The notes beneath the pieces are model-generated. The model had not been told where the DNA came from. It searched no databases and saw nothing but the letters and a program-made list of their open reading frames with translations. From Streptomyces hygroscopicus subsp. hygroscopicus (GTDB lineage: Bacteria > Actinomycetota > Actinomycetes > Streptomycetales > Streptomycetaceae), in assembly GCF_001553455.1 (NCBI RefSeq), contig NZ_BBOX01000122.1, positions 1 through 64,000 of the forward strand: a DNA stretch of 64,000 bases. The letters run 5' to 3'. A program made the position numbers and the translations under genes. Shown piece by piece: positions 7,246 to 16,561 of the stretch (its first letter is position 1; every line of letters starts with the position of its first letter).

Positions 7246-10200
7246 GTGCGGAAGAAACGGCTTCGGGGCACCACGCGCGATGCGGTCGGCGAGCCACGCC
7301 AGGACGGGGCGATGTCGCGACGGCACACCGCACGCGTCCGCCGTCGACTCACCGTGTCCGTCGCCCTGGTCTCCGTCGCCGTCCTCGCGGCCGGGGCCCC
7401 CGCCGTCCTGCTCGCCCTCGATGACACCACCGACGCCCAGCACCTCGTCGACCTCGCGGAGACCAACCGCGGCGCGGTGACCCTCGCCCACGCCCTCGCC
7501 GACGAGCGCGACGCCATGACCCGGTATGTCGCGGCCGGGCGTACCACCGCCTCCGGCGGCGGGGTCTCCGAGGACATGCGGGCCCGGGTCGACCGCCGGA
7601 TCCGGGAGGTGCGGCCGGACGTCCCGGCCCCGGTCCGGCGGCTCCTCGACGACCTCCCCGAGCTGCGGCAGCAGGCGCTGACCGGCAAGGGTTCGGCCCT
7701 CGACGCCTTCACCTCGTACACCAAGGCCGTCCAGGCGCTGAACGGGATCGCCGACACTCTCGTCCGGGGGCTCCCGGCCGACGCCGACTCCGGCGCCACC
7801 GCCGCGCTGGCCCCGCTCGGCCGCGCGGTGGAGGAGGCGTCCGCCACCCGCGGGCTGCTGCTGGCCGCGCTCGACGGGGGCGGCAGCCAGGACGCGCTGG
7901 TCTCGGCCGCCCAGCGGACCAACCTCCGCGAACAGTCCGCGCTCGCCGACTTCGAGCAGCTCGCCCCGTCCTCCACCCGCGAGGCCTACGACCACACCGT
8001 CAACGGCACCGAGGTCACCGCCGCCGAGCGCTACATCGCCCGGCTCACCGACCAGAGCCGCCTCGCGGGCAACGACTTCTTCCTGAACGAGGACCGCGTC
8101 GAATCCGGTCTGAACGCGCGGATCGACCGGATGCGCGGCGCCCAGTCCTCGCTGGCCTCCTCCGAGGCGGCCCATCTCGCGCGGCTGCGGGACGACGCGG
8201 TCACCGACCTCGAGGTGCGCATCGGCATCGTCGGCGCCGCGCTGCTGTTCGCCCTCGGCGTCAGTGTGCACAGCGCCCGCTCGATGACCCGGCCGCTGGC
8301 CGCGCTGCGGCTCGGCGCCCGGCGGGTCGCGGCCGATCCGGCGGCGGAGGAACCGATCGCGTACAAGGGCCGCGACGACGAGTTCGCGGACGCCGTACGG
8401 GCGATCAACGAGCTGCACGCCAAGGCCGCGCGGACGTCCCAGCGCGTGGCCGAACTCGGCAAGGAGCGCACCCGGCTCGTCGGCGAGCGGCAGCGGCTGG
8501 CCGATGAGCGGGACGGGCTGCGCGCCGAGCGGGACGCGGTCGCCACCCGGCTGGAGGGGCTGCGCGCCCGGGTCCACGGCAGCTTCGTCAGCCTCGCGCT
8601 GCGCTCGCTGGGCCTGATCGAGCGCCAGCTCGCCATCATCGAGTCCCTGGAGGAGCGGGAGCAGGACCCCGACCGCCTCGAGACGCTCTTCCAGCTCGAC
8701 CACCTGGCCACCGGAATGCGCCGCTACGGTGAGAACCTCCTGGTCATCGCGGGCTCCGAGCACAAGGCCACCCATCCGGGGCCGGTGCCGCTGCTGGATG
8801 TGCTGCGGGCCTCGATCAGCGAGGTCGAGCGGTACGACCGGGTGCAGATCCAGGCGCTGCCGCCGCACGCCCAGGTCGCCGGGTACGCCGCGGACAGCGT
8901 CAGCCACCTGGTCGCCGAGCTCCTGGAGAACGCGACATCGTTTTCACCGCCGGACGCCCCGGTCCAGGTCTCCGGCTGGCTCCTGGAGACCGGCGAGGTC
9001 ATGCTCTCCGTCCAGGACGAGGGCATCGGCATGACGCCCGAGCGCTTCATCGAGCTGAACGACCGGCTCGCCGACCCGGTGCCGGAGTACTGCCAGGGCC
9101 CGCAGCCGGAGGACCCGCTGGGCCTCGGGCTGTACGTGGTGACCCGGCTCGCCGCGCGCCACGGCATCCGGGTCCAGCTGCGCGAGCAGCAGCCGGGCGG
9201 GGTGGCGGCCGTGGTCGTCCTCCCGACGAAGATCCTTCCGGCCGGTCCGCCCGGCGCCGGGCTGCCGCCCGCGCCGCCGGTGGGCGTCGGGGCGACGTTC
9301 GGCTCCACCGGACTGTCGTCCTTCCCGGGCTCGGAGGCCGAGGCGAACTCCAACACGCTGCCGGGGCAGACCCGTACGGCCGCCCAGGAGCCGGAGGACG
9401 CCCCCGGCCCGGAGACGAACGCCGACGCCGGGCCGGAGACGAACGCCGACGCCGGGCCGCCGACCGAACCGGGCGGGCGTGGCGAGTCGGACGGGCGTGG
9501 CGAGCCGGGCGGGCGTGGTGAGCCGGACGGGCCGGGCGCGTCGGCGACGCTGGGTGCACCGGGAGGCGTGTCGGGCGGGCCGGGCGTACCCGGAGGCGGG
9601 CCAGGCGGATCGGGCGTACCGGCAGGCGGGCCGGGTGTATCGGAAGGCGTGTCGGGCGTGCCGGGTGTACCCGGAGGCGGGCCGGGCACGGAGCCGGACT
9701 CCGCGCACAGGGCCACCGACCCCGCGCTCAGGGCCGCCGAGGCGGACCCCGCCGGTGAGCCCATGGCCGCGTCCGCGGTTGAGCCCGAGGCCGCGCTCGG
9801 CCCCGAGGCCGCGCCCGTCGGGCCCGCTTCGGACGAGGCCGGGCCGGGCGAGGCCGGGCCCGTCGAGGCCGCCCTTGCTCCGGAGTCGGCCGCCCCCTGG
9901 GCGGTCTCCGGTGAGCGGTGGGGGCAGGCCGCGGACGCCGTCCGTGACGACGACTACCGCATGGAACCCACACCGCCGCGCGGCCATCCGAGCCCGGGGA
10001 CCGGCGGTGCGCTGCCCGCCCTGCCCAAGCGCGTCCCCAAGTCCACCCGGGCCTCCGGGCAGGACGGCGCGCGGCAGGACGCGGACGACTCGGCTCCGGC
10101 GCGAGCATCCGAGGCTGGGGAGCCGGAGGTGCCCGCCGTCGAGCGGACGATGGAACTGACCCTCCATCGCGAGAGCCACGGCAGCCGTGATAGCCACGGC

Positions 10201-11214
10201 AGCCGTGATAGCCACGAGGGCCGCGAGCGTCACGACGATCCCGAGAGGCAGCACGATCGCGAGGACCGCGAGAACCTCGGCGGCCGTGACAAGGGCGGTG
10301 ACCGTGACGCCAGTGGCGGCCGCGCGGGTCGCGACTACCGCGTGGGCGGTGACGACCGCGAGGACCACGAGTGGCGGTTCGGCAGCCACGGCATACGCCC
10401 GGTGGGCGCCGATGCCTGGGGCCCGGCCGACAGCGGCCCGGCACAGGCCGCCCCGGCAGAACGCGGCTCGGCAATGGGCAGCGGTTCGGCGGTCCGAGGC
10501 GGTCCGGCGGCAGAAAGCGGCTCGGCGGTCCGAGGCGGTCTGGCGGCAGAAAGCGGTCCGGCGGCCCGAGACGCTCTGCCGGAGGAACGCGGCCCGGCGG
10601 TTCGAGGTGGCTCAGCAGTCCGAGGCGGCCCGACGGCGAAGAGCGGCCCGACAGCGGAAAGCGGCCCGACAGCGGAAAGCGGCTTGGCGGCAGAACGCGG
10701 CCCGGCAGCGCGAGGCGGCTTCGCGGTCCGAGGCGGTCCGGCAGCGCAAGGCCGCCCGACATCGGAAAGCGGCTCGGCGGCAGAACGCGGCCCAACCGCG
10801 CAAAGCGGCTCCGCGGCAGAACGCGGCCCGGCGAAGGGCAGCGGCTCGGCAGCGCGAGGCGGTTCGGCGACGGACGGTGTGTCGGCTCCCGCCGATCCGT
10901 ACGCCATCGGCCCCGACCAGCACGCCAGTCCCGAGGACGAGGCGCCGCGCACCGACAAGGGGCTTCCGAAGCGCACGCCGAGGACCAGGAGCCTGTCGCT
11001 CCGGGAGCCGGAGCCGCGCGAGCGGACCGGCTCGGTGAGCGCGGAGGAACTGCGGCACCGGCTCGGTGGCTTCCAGCGCGGCGCCCGCGAGGGACGCCGC
11101 GACGCCGCCGCCGAGATCGCCGCCCGCGGCGAGGCCGCGCGGCGGACCGGGGGAGCAGCAGGGCAAACGGGGGCGCAGAACGAGGGTGGCACGGTTGAGG
11201 AGGCACGCGGGTGA
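7246..11214 (+). CDS. cvnA: Conservon sensor kinase-like protein CvnA with a very long repetitive tail
   Basis: First gene of a conservon, the membrane sensor partner of the Cvn complex. There is one membrane helix near residues 36-58, an extracytoplasmic sensing region to ~322, a second helix at ~325-345, a HAMP domain, a charged coiled coil, and an HATPase_c domain with N box ELLENATSFSPP (~555), QDEGIGM and DPLGLGLYVVTRLAARHG (~625). No classical phosphorylated H box is obvious. From ~665 the protein becomes disordered: Gly/Pro repeats, Arg/Asp/His repeats, and a long array of six-residue units such as AERGPA. It overlaps cvnB by GTGA. An ATG at 7312 preceded by AGGACGGGG is a reasonable alternative start. 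Confidence 0.88.
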   Translation: MRKKRLRGTTRDAVGEPRQDGAMSRRHTARVRRRLTVSVALVSVAVLAAGAPAVLLALDDTTDAQHLVDLAETNRGAVTLAHALADERDAMTRYVAAGRTTASGGGVSEDMRARVDRRIREVRPDVPAPVRRLLDDLPELRQQALTGKGSALDAFTSYTKAVQALNGIADTLVRGLPADADSGATAALAPLGRAVEEASATRGLLLAALDGGGSQDALVSAAQRTNLREQSALADFEQLAPSSTREAYDHTVNGTEVTAAERYIARLTDQSRLAGNDFFLNEDRVESGLNARIDRMRGAQSSLASSEAAHLARLRDDAVTDLEVRIGIVGAALLFALGVSVHSARSMTRPLAALRLGARRVAADPAAEEPIAYKGRDDEFADAVRAINELHAKAARTSQRVAELGKERTRLVGERQRLADERDGLRAERDAVATRLEGLRARVHGSFVSLALRSLGLIERQLAIIESLEEREQDPDRLETLFQLDHLATGMRRYGENLLVIAGSEHKATHPGPVPLLDVLRASISEVERYDRVQIQALPPHAQVAGYAADSVSHLVAELLENATSFSPPDAPVQVSGWLLETGEVMLSVQDEGIGMTPERFIELNDRLADPVPEYCQGPQPEDPLGLGLYVVTRLAARHGIRVQLREQQPGGVAAVVVLPTKILPAGPPGAGLPPAPPVGVGATFGSTGLSSFPGSEAEANSNTLPGQTRTAAQEPEDAPGPETNADAGPETNADAGPPTEPGGRGESDGRGEPGGRGEPDGPGASATLGAPGGVSGGPGVPGGGPGGSGVPAGGPGVSEGVSGVPGVPGGGPGTEPDSAHRATDPALRAAEADPAGEPMAASAVEPEAALGPEAAPVGPASDEAGPGEAGPVEAALAPESAAPWAVSGERWGQAADAVRDDDYRMEPTPPRGHPSPGTGGALPALPKRVPKSTRASGQDGARQDADDSAPARASEAGEPEVPAVERTMELTLHRESHGSRDSHGSRDSHEGRERHDDPERQHDREDRENLGGRDKGGDRDASGGRAGRDYRVGGDDREDHEWRFGSHGIRPVGADAWGPADSGPAQAAPAERGSAMGSGSAVRGGPAAESGSAVRGGLAAESGPAARDALPEERGPAVRGGSAVRGGPTAKSGPTAESGPTAESGLAAERGPAARGGFAVRGGPAAQGRPTSESGSAAERGPTAQSGSAAERGPAKGSGSAARGGSATDGVSAPADPYAIGPDQHASPEDEAPRTDKGLPKRTPRTRSLSLREPEPRERTGSVSAEELRHRLGGFQRGAREGRRDAAAEIAARGEAARRTGGAAGQTGAQNEGGTVEEARG
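10440..10880 (+). repeat. Tandem repeat array inside the cvnA 3' region
   Basis: Degenerate 18-base units encode alternating hexapeptides of the AESGPA, AERGSA and VRGGPA types, more than 20 copies in all. The array keeps the reading frame open for cvnA. Other frames through it are also open, as repeats of this composition usually allow. Confidence 0.8.
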
Positions 11215-11699
11215 ATGCGCCCAGTAGTACCTACGGGTTGAGTCGCGAGGCCCGTAATCTGCACTGGTTGCTGTCGAACCTGGTCGAGGAGGTCCCGGGC
11301 GTCCGCTCGGTCGTGGTCGTCTCGACCGACGGGCTGATGCTGCTCTCCTCCGACGCGCGGCACTATGCCGCCGCGCCGGCCGATCCGACAGCACAGGACG
11401 GCCCGAAGGGTTCCAGCGCGGATCTCGCGACGATCGTCTCGGGGCTCGGCAGCCTCACGCTCGGCGCGGCGAAGCTGATGGACGGCGGCGGTGTCAAGCA
11501 GACGATGGTGGCGATGGACGAGGGCAGTCTGTTCGTCATGTCGATCAGCGACGGCTCGCTGCTGGGGGTGCACGCCACCGCCGACTGCGACATGACCGTC
11601 GTCGCCTATCACATGGCGCTGTTCGTGGGCCGGGCCGGGCATGTGCTCACCCCCGAACTGCGCAATGAACTACGCAGGTCGCTGGAGTCCGCACAGTGA
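11211..11699 (+). CDS. cvnB: Conservon protein CvnB (roadblock/LC7)
   Basis: 162-residue roadblock/LC7 protein, second gene of the conservon. It begins SREARNLHWLLSNLVEEVPGVRSVVVVSTDGLMLLSS, the characteristic roadblock beta-alpha start, and continues LGSLTLGAAKLMDGGGVKQTMVAMDEGSLFVMSISDGSLLGVHATADCDMTVVAYHMA. Roadblock proteins of this class act as partners or GAP-like regulators of the small GTPase CvnD. It overlaps the upstream and downstream genes by GTGA at each junction, so the four genes should be translationally coupled. Confidence 0.95.
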   Translation: MNAPSSTYGLSREARNLHWLLSNLVEEVPGVRSVVVVSTDGLMLLSSDARHYAAAPADPTAQDGPKGSSADLATIVSGLGSLTLGAAKLMDGGGVKQTMVAMDEGSLFVMSISDGSLLGVHATADCDMTVVAYHMALFVGRAGHVLTPELRNELRRSLESAQ

Positions 11700-12088
11700 C
11701 GGCCGCCGGGTCCGGCCGACCCGCCCGTAAACCCGCTCGCGTACGTCCGTACTCACTCACCGGCGGTCGCACCCGTTCCGGCCATGTGCTGCTGGTGGAG
11801 ACCTTCGTGGCGTCGCTGGAGTCTCCGGACGGACGGCTCGACCCGGCCCCCAATGGGTTGAACTCCCGGATGCTGCCGGAGATCCGGGCGATCATCGAAC
11901 TGTGCCGCAGGATGCGCTCCGTCGCGGAGGTCTCCGCGATGCTCAAGATCCCACTCGGTGTGGTGCGCGTCCTGCTCAGCGACCTGGCCGACCAGGGAAA
12001 GATCCGCGTCTACGGCACCGGGCGGGGCCCCGGCCAGCCGGACCGCGCGTTGCTCGAAAGGGTGCTCAGTGGACTTCGCAGGCTCTGA
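11696..12088 (+). CDS. cvnC: Conservon protein CvnC (DUF742)
   Basis: 130-residue DUF742 protein. The ordered features RPYSLTGGRTRS, LLVETFV, PEIRAIIELCRRMRSVAEVSAMLKIPLGVVRVLLSDLADQGKIRVY form the winged-helix-like core of this family. Its exact role in Cvn complexes is not settled; it interacts with the other conservon products in studied systems. It starts within the cvnB stop (GTGA), and cvnD begins about 20 bases before its stop. Confidence 0.95.
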   Translation: MTAAGSGRPARKPARVRPYSLTGGRTRSGHVLLVETFVASLESPDGRLDPAPNGLNSRMLPEIRAIIELCRRMRSVAEVSAMLKIPLGVVRVLLSDLADQGKIRVYGTGRGPGQPDRALLERVLSGLRRL

Positions 12089-12734
12089 GACGATGACGGC
12101 GACCCCGCCGGCGACGTCGGAGATACCCCGGGCCGGGATACCCGGGGCCGAGGAGGTGCTCCAGAGGTGGCAGACGGACCGCTCCCGCGCGCCGATCGCC
12201 ACCAAGATCGTGATAGCGGGAGGGTTCGGCGTCGGCAAGACGACCTTCGTCGGCGCGGTTTCGGAGATCACTCCGCTGCAGACCGAGGCGCTGATGACGC
12301 AGGCCAGCGAGAGTGTGGACGACCTGGAGGCGACTCCGGAGAAGCTGACCACCACCGTCGCGATGGACTTCGGCCGGATCACGCTGGAGAACGATCTGGT
12401 CCTCTATCTCTTCGGCACCCCCGGTCAGCAGCGGTTCTGGTTCATGTGGGACGACCTGATGCGCGGGGCCATCGGCGCCGTGGTGATGGTCGACACCCGG
12501 CGCCTGGACGACAGCTTCCCGGCGCTGGACTACTTCGAAAGCCTCGGACTGCCGTACGTGGTGGCGGTCAACCACTTCGAGGGAACGCCGGTCTACCAGC
12601 CCGAGGACGTACGGGAGGCGCTCTCCGTGGCCCCCACCGTGCCCGTGGTGAGGATGGACGCCCGGCAGCGGATCTCGGTCGTGGACGCGCTGCTGGCGCT
12701 GGTGAGGCACGCGGTTGACGTCTCGCCCGAGTGA
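12069..12734 (+). CDS. cvnD: Conservon small GTPase CvnD
   Basis: 221-residue Ras-like GTP-binding protein, the switch of the Cvn complex. It shows Walker A GGFGVGKTTFVGAVSEI, a conservon-type G3 region LFGTPGQQRFWFMWDDL in place of DxxG, and VVAVNHFEG in the position of NKxD. I chose the GTG at 12069 (product beginning VDFAGSE) because AAAGGG lies six bases upstream and the residues resemble other CvnD starts. Longer frames from 11958 run inside cvnC. An ATG at 12093 is a second option. Confidence 0.92.
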   Translation: MDFAGSETMTATPPATSEIPRAGIPGAEEVLQRWQTDRSRAPIATKIVIAGGFGVGKTTFVGAVSEITPLQTEALMTQASESVDDLEATPEKLTTTVAMDFGRITLENDLVLYLFGTPGQQRFWFMWDDLMRGAIGAVVMVDTRRLDDSFPALDYFESLGLPYVVAVNHFEGTPVYQPEDVREALSVAPTVPVVRMDARQRISVVDALLALVRHAVDVSPE

Positions 12735-12811
12735 CGTAACCTCGGCTCCGCTCGCGGGATGGAACGCTCTGTTCCGCCCTTTGGCCCGAGCGTGAGGGAG
12801 AGTCGACAGCC

Positions 12812-14317
12812 ATGCGGACGATACTCATCGTGGGCGCCGGTCAGTCCGGCCTCCAACTCGCTCTCGGCCTGCAGTCCCAGGGGTACGAGATCACGCTGAT
12901 GTCCAACCGGACGGCCGATGAGATCCGCGGCGGACGGGTGATGTCCACCCAGTGCATGTTCCGCACCGCGCTGGGACACGAGCGCGACCTGGGGCTCAAC
13001 TTCTGGGAGGAGCTGGCGCCGCGGGTCGAGGGACTCGGCATATCCGTCGCCGGGCCGCCGACTCCCCAGGGCCACCCCCGGGCCGTCGACTGGGTCGGCC
13101 GGCTCGACGGCTGGGCCCAGTCGGTCGACCAGCGGATCAAGATGGCCGGCTGGATGGAGGCGTTCGAGCAGCGCGGCGGCCAGGTGGTCATCCACGGCGC
13201 CGCCGTCTCCGACCTGGACTTCCTCACCAGGAGGTACGATCTGGCGCTGGTGGCCGCGGGCAAGGGCGAACTGGGCTCGCTCTTCGGCCGGGACGCCGCC
13301 CGTTCCCCGTACGACACCCCGCGGCGCTCCCTCGCGGTCGCCTATGTTCACGGCCTCGGCCCGCGCCCCGAACACCCCGACGTCGAGGCGGTGCGCTGCA
13401 ACATCGTCCCCGGTGTCGGCGAGCTGTTCGTGATGCCCGCGCTCACCCTCACCGGCCGCGCCGACATCCTCTTCTGGGAATGCGTCCCGGGCGGCCCGGC
13501 CGACGTCTTCCGGGGCATCACCGACCCCTCGGAGCACCTGGAGCGCACCCTGGAGCTGATGGAGCGGTTCACCCCCTGGGAGTACGCCCGTGCCACCAAG
13601 GTCGAGCTGACCGACGCGGGCGCCACGCTGACCGGGGGCTACACCCCGACCGTACGCGACCCGGTGGGGCGGCTGCCGGGCGGCGGGCTGGTCCTGGGGG
13701 TCGCCGACGTCGTGGTCGCCAACGACCCGATCACCGGCCAGGGCTCCAACTCCGCCGCCAAGTGCGCGGCGGTCTACCTGGAGAGCATCCTCGAGCACGG
13801 CGACCGGCCGTTCGACGAGGAGTGGATGCGGACGACCTTCGACCGCTACTGGCAGACCGCGCGGCACGTCACCAAGTGGACCAACACCATGCTGGCCCCG
13901 CCGCGGGAGCATCTCGCGGACCTCTTGCGCGCGGGCGTCACCCTCCCCGCCGTCGCCCACCGCATCGCCAACGGCTTCGACGACCCCTCCGGCTTCGAGG
14001 ACTTCTTGTACGAGCCGGAGAAGGCGGCGGCCTTTCTGGAGGAGGCCAGGGCGGAGGCCGAGCGGGACGGGGACGCGGCGGAGGCCGAAGGGGACGGGGA
14101 CGCGGCGGAAGTCGAAGGGGACGGGGACGCGGCGGGGGCCGGTCGTGAGGGGGCCGCGGGGAACGCCGGTCCTGGTGGGGCCGTGGGGGAGCCCGGTCCT
14201 GGTGGGGCCGTGGGGGAGCCCGGTCCTGACGACGACGATGATGACGGTGACCGTGACGATGACGATGACGGTGACGAGGTCGCGGGGAAGGCCGCAGCCG
14301 TCTGGTCCCTCGGCTGA
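12812..14317 (+). CDS. Styrene/indole monooxygenase-like FAD protein with acidic repeat tail
   Basis: 501-residue flavoprotein of the styrene monooxygenase StyA type. The N-terminal dinucleotide fold ILIVGAGQSGLQLALGLQSQGYEITL (GxGxxG) is followed by STQCMF, a DLALVAAGKGELGSLF segment, and a late ITGQGSNSAAKCA flavin-contact motif. Family members epoxidise alkenes or indole with a separate NADH:FAD reductase; none is in the window. It follows cvnD by about 80 bases, so it may belong to the conservon operon, where some conservons carry a redox gene downstream. After residue ~415 the sequence becomes repetitive: three EGDGDAAE-like octapeptides, two PGGAVGEPG units, then an Asp-rich run. This tail is not part of the enzyme family. 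Confidence 0.85.
   Translation: MRTILIVGAGQSGLQLALGLQSQGYEITLMSNRTADEIRGGRVMSTQCMFRTALGHERDLGLNFWEELAPRVEGLGISVAGPPTPQGHPRAVDWVGRLDGWAQSVDQRIKMAGWMEAFEQRGGQVVIHGAAVSDLDFLTRRYDLALVAAGKGELGSLFGRDAARSPYDTPRRSLAVAYVHGLGPRPEHPDVEAVRCNIVPGVGELFVMPALTLTGRADILFWECVPGGPADVFRGITDPSEHLERTLELMERFTPWEYARATKVELTDAGATLTGGYTPTVRDPVGRLPGGGLVLGVADVVVANDPITGQGSNSAAKCAAVYLESILEHGDRPFDEEWMRTTFDRYWQTARHVTKWTNTMLAPPREHLADLLRAGVTLPAVAHRIANGFDDPSGFEDFLYEPEKAAAFLEEARAEAERDGDAAEAEGDGDAAEVEGDGDAAGAGREGAAGNAGPGGAVGEPGPGGAVGEPGPDDDDDDGDRDDDDDGDEVAGKAAAVWSLG
14056..14275 (+). repeat. Coding minisatellites in the flavoprotein tail
   Basis: Three 24-base units (GACGGGGACGCGGCGG core), then two 27-base units built on GGTCCTGGTGGGGCCGTG, then GAC/GAT triplet runs. 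All keep the frame, so they lengthen the C-terminus instead of breaking it. Confidence 0.8.
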
Positions 14318-14353
14318 CACTGGGCCCAGTCGCCCCCGGGCCGTCAGCGCCGA

Positions 14354-14367
14354 CCCGGACCGGTCCG
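14354..14367. terminator. Short palindrome between convergent genes
   Basis: CCGGACCGGTCCGG is a perfect 14-base palindrome in the 64-base gap between the flavoprotein gene and the NlpC/P60 gene. A 22-base direct repeat containing GGGCCGTCAGCGCCGACCC flanks it and runs into the NlpC/P60 3' end. A terminator role is inferred from position only. Confidence 0.35.
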
Positions 14368-14381
14368 GCCGACCCGGGCCG

Positions 14382-15647
14382 TCAGCGCCGACCCGGGCGC
14401 ACCGCGCCCTGGATCGGATTGGAGGCGAGCGGGGAGAGCTTCACCCGCTGGCCGGGGCGCGGCGCCTGGACAACCTGGCCGTTGCCCGCGTACATCGCCA
14501 CATGGCTGGCTCCCTTGTAGTAGATCACCAGATCGCCGGGGCGCAGCTGGCTGATCGGCACCCGTGGCAGCTGGCGCCACTGCTCCTGGCTGGTGCGCGG
14601 GATGATCCGTCCGGCGCGCGCCCACGCCGTGGAGGTCAGCCCCGAGCAGTCGAAGGAGTCCGGCCCCTCGGCACCCCAGACGTACGGCTTGCCGATCTGG
14701 TTCAGGGCGTAGGCGAGCGCCCGTCTGCCGGCATCAGCCGATGCCGTCCCCGGGCGTCCGGGGGACTGGCGGGGCGGCCGGGGCGCGGTGCCGGTGGCCT
14801 CCGGGGTCGGGACGGGAGCCGCCGGGGCATCCTGGCCGCTCCCGGGGGCCGTGGTGGCGCCGGTCGCCGGGGCCGTGCCGGTCCCGGAACCCGCGCCGTT
14901 GCCGCTGTCGGTGGGGGCAGCGGGGGAACCGGCGGCGCCCTGCGAGGCAGCGGCGCCTGCGGTGCCGAGTGCCCCGGAGTCGATCAGTTTGCGCTGCGCC
15001 TTGGCGGTCTCCTGGCGTTCGCGTTGCGCCACCTGGGCGATCTGGCGGGCGCTCAGCGCGGCGAGCAGCTTCTCGATGGTGTCGAGCCGCTTCTTCACCT
15101 TGTCCCGCTGTTTCTTCCGCTTCGAGGCCAGGGACAGCTGTTTGTCCAGCGCGGCCCGCGCCCGGGTGGCGACGGTGTCGGCGCGCCGCTCGCCCTTGGT
15201 CAGCCGTTCGACCAGGGCTGCCTCGCGTCCGGCCGCCCGCTCCAGCTCGCGCGCCTCGTCGGCGGCGTTCTCCGGGTGGGGGGCGAGCAGGGTCAGCAGG
15301 AAGGAGTAGGGGGAGAGCGCGCTGTGGCCCTGGTACTGCCGACGGGCCAGCCGCCCCGCGTCGTCGTGGCTGTCGGCCAGCTCCGTACGGGTGCGCACCA
15401 GCTCGGCCGTCAGCTCCCTGGTCCTGGCGCGCTGCTTGCGCAGCTTCTCCTCGGTCGCGTTGTACGCCTCCGTCGCCTCCTCGGCCTTCCGGTACAGCGT
15501 CTTGAGCTGCGTGAGCAGCTCGGACACGGACCGGTCGGCGGGGCGGGAGGGGGCGGCCGACGCCTGGGCCGCCGGAACGGCGGGCACCAGCGCGGCGGCG
15601 GCGGTGATCGCCGCCGCGCAGACCGAGCCCACGATCCGTCCTGACAC
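14382..15647 (-). CDS. Secreted NlpC/P60 peptidoglycan hydrolase with coiled-coil domain
   Basis: 421-residue exported endopeptidase-like protein. It has a signal peptide ending near AAQASA, a long charged coiled-coil region (~40-215) like that of RipA/PcsB-type hydrolases, a Pro/Thr/Gly-rich linker (~225-300), and a C-terminal NlpC/P60 domain with the catalytic Cys in DSFDCSGLTSTAW and His in GASHVAMYAG. Such enzymes cut stem peptides of peptidoglycan, with the coiled coil used for regulation. The GTG start at 15647 is preceded by GGAGGTGA. It is monocistronic. Confidence 0.93.
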   Translation of the reverse strand: MSGRIVGSVCAAAITAAAALVPAVPAAQASAAPSRPADRSVSELLTQLKTLYRKAEEATEAYNATEEKLRKQRARTRELTAELVRTRTELADSHDDAGRLARRQYQGHSALSPYSFLLTLLAPHPENAADEARELERAAGREAALVERLTKGERRADTVATRARAALDKQLSLASKRKKQRDKVKKRLDTIEKLLAALSARQIAQVAQRERQETAKAQRKLIDSGALGTAGAAASQGAAGSPAAPTDSGNGAGSGTGTAPATGATTAPGSGQDAPAAPVPTPEATGTAPRPPRQSPGRPGTASADAGRRALAYALNQIGKPYVWGAEGPDSFDCSGLTSTAWARAGRIIPRTSQEQWRQLPRVPISQLRPGDLVIYYKGASHVAMYAGNGQVVQAPRPGQRVKLSPLASNPIQGAVRPGRR

Positions 15648-15775
15648 GTACTCACCTCCGGCTCCGTGACGCCTCTGTTCGGCGTCCAGCTCAGCAGGAT
15701 CGTGGCATGACGTTCGTATCTTCAGGAGAATTGTGGGCGAGTCGGACGAATGCGGTCACCCGACCGGCGGGGACA

Positions 15776-16042
15776 TCAGCTCGGCTTGGACCACGGCCAC
15801 TTCGGCCCGCCGCCCGGTTTCCCCTCCGGGTCGTACTCATAGCGCCAGCCCCGGATCAGGCCCAGCCGCTTGGAGGCGGCGGCCGGAACCCGGCGATAGA
15901 CATACACCGTCGGGGGCCCGCCGGCCTGGTCCGCGACCGGCACCTCGTAGGTCTTCGGCGGCTGGCCCGTGAGGCCGACCAGCACCGGCAGCACCCGGCC
16001 GTCCAGCGGCCCGCCCACGAAGGGCGTCTCCTCGCTTCTCAC
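15776..16042 (-). CDS. Small conserved-looking hypothetical protein
   Basis: 88-residue protein starting [20 protein letters not shown] and ending in a Pro/Gly/Trp-rich tail with [11 protein letters not shown]. The composition is normal and globular for this segment, whereas the frame upstream of 16042 is pure repeat translation, so the GTG at 16042 is taken as start. No strong ribosome site is visible. I do not recognise a characterised function. The convergent-looking frame on the other strand is not supported. Confidence 0.65.
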   Translation of the reverse strand: MRSEETPFVGGPLDGRVLPVLVGLTGQPPKTYEVPVADQAGGPPTVYVYRRVPAAASKRLGLIRGWRYEYDPEGKPGGGPKWPWSKPS

Positions 16043-16137
16043 CGCACCAGTCTCACAGCATCGCCCGGGTCCCGGCGCCTCGCCTCCGCTGGCAGGGTCC
16101 GCGTGCCTCGCCTCCACCGACAGGCTTCGCGCGCCCC

Positions 16138-16510
16138 GCTGCACGGGCCCATGCTCTGTGCGCCCGTCCCGCAGGCCCACGCTCCGCGTGCCCGCTCCAC
16201 GGGCCCACGGTCCGCGCGCCCGCCCTGCGGGCCTACGTTCCGCGCGGTGGGTCCATGCTCGGTCCCACGGGCCCACGCTCTGTTCTGCGGACCCATGCTT
16301 CATGCGACGGACCCATGCCCGCGAGGCGGGCGCGTGCTCCGTGCGGCGGGCGCGTGCTCCCGGGCGTGTGCTCCGTGCGGGGCCCATTGCTCCATGCGAC
16401 GGACCCATGCGCAGTCCTGCGGGCCCATGCTCTGCTCGGTGGGCCCGTACGCCGTGCGACGGGGCCCTTGCTCCGTGCGGCGGACTACGTTCCGCGATGC
16501 GCGCACCTGC
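16138..16510. repeat. Degenerate minisatellite of GGGCCCATGCTC-type units
   Basis: About 15 imperfect copies of units resembling CGGGCCCATGCTCCGTGCG with variable spacing fill the gap between the small hypothetical gene and the tetR 3' end. Frames on both strands stay open through it for several hundred bases, but their translations are repeats of the same words, so no gene is called. Confidence 0.8.
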
Positions 16511-16561
16511 TGGTTCACGTGCCCCACAGGCGGCGGCGCGCGTCTCCGCGGTCCGCATCCG

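Noticed and set aside
16043..16558. N-terminal extension of the small hypothetical gene to 260 residues
   Set aside because: The added residues translate only the minisatellite units; the supported start is the GTG at 16042.
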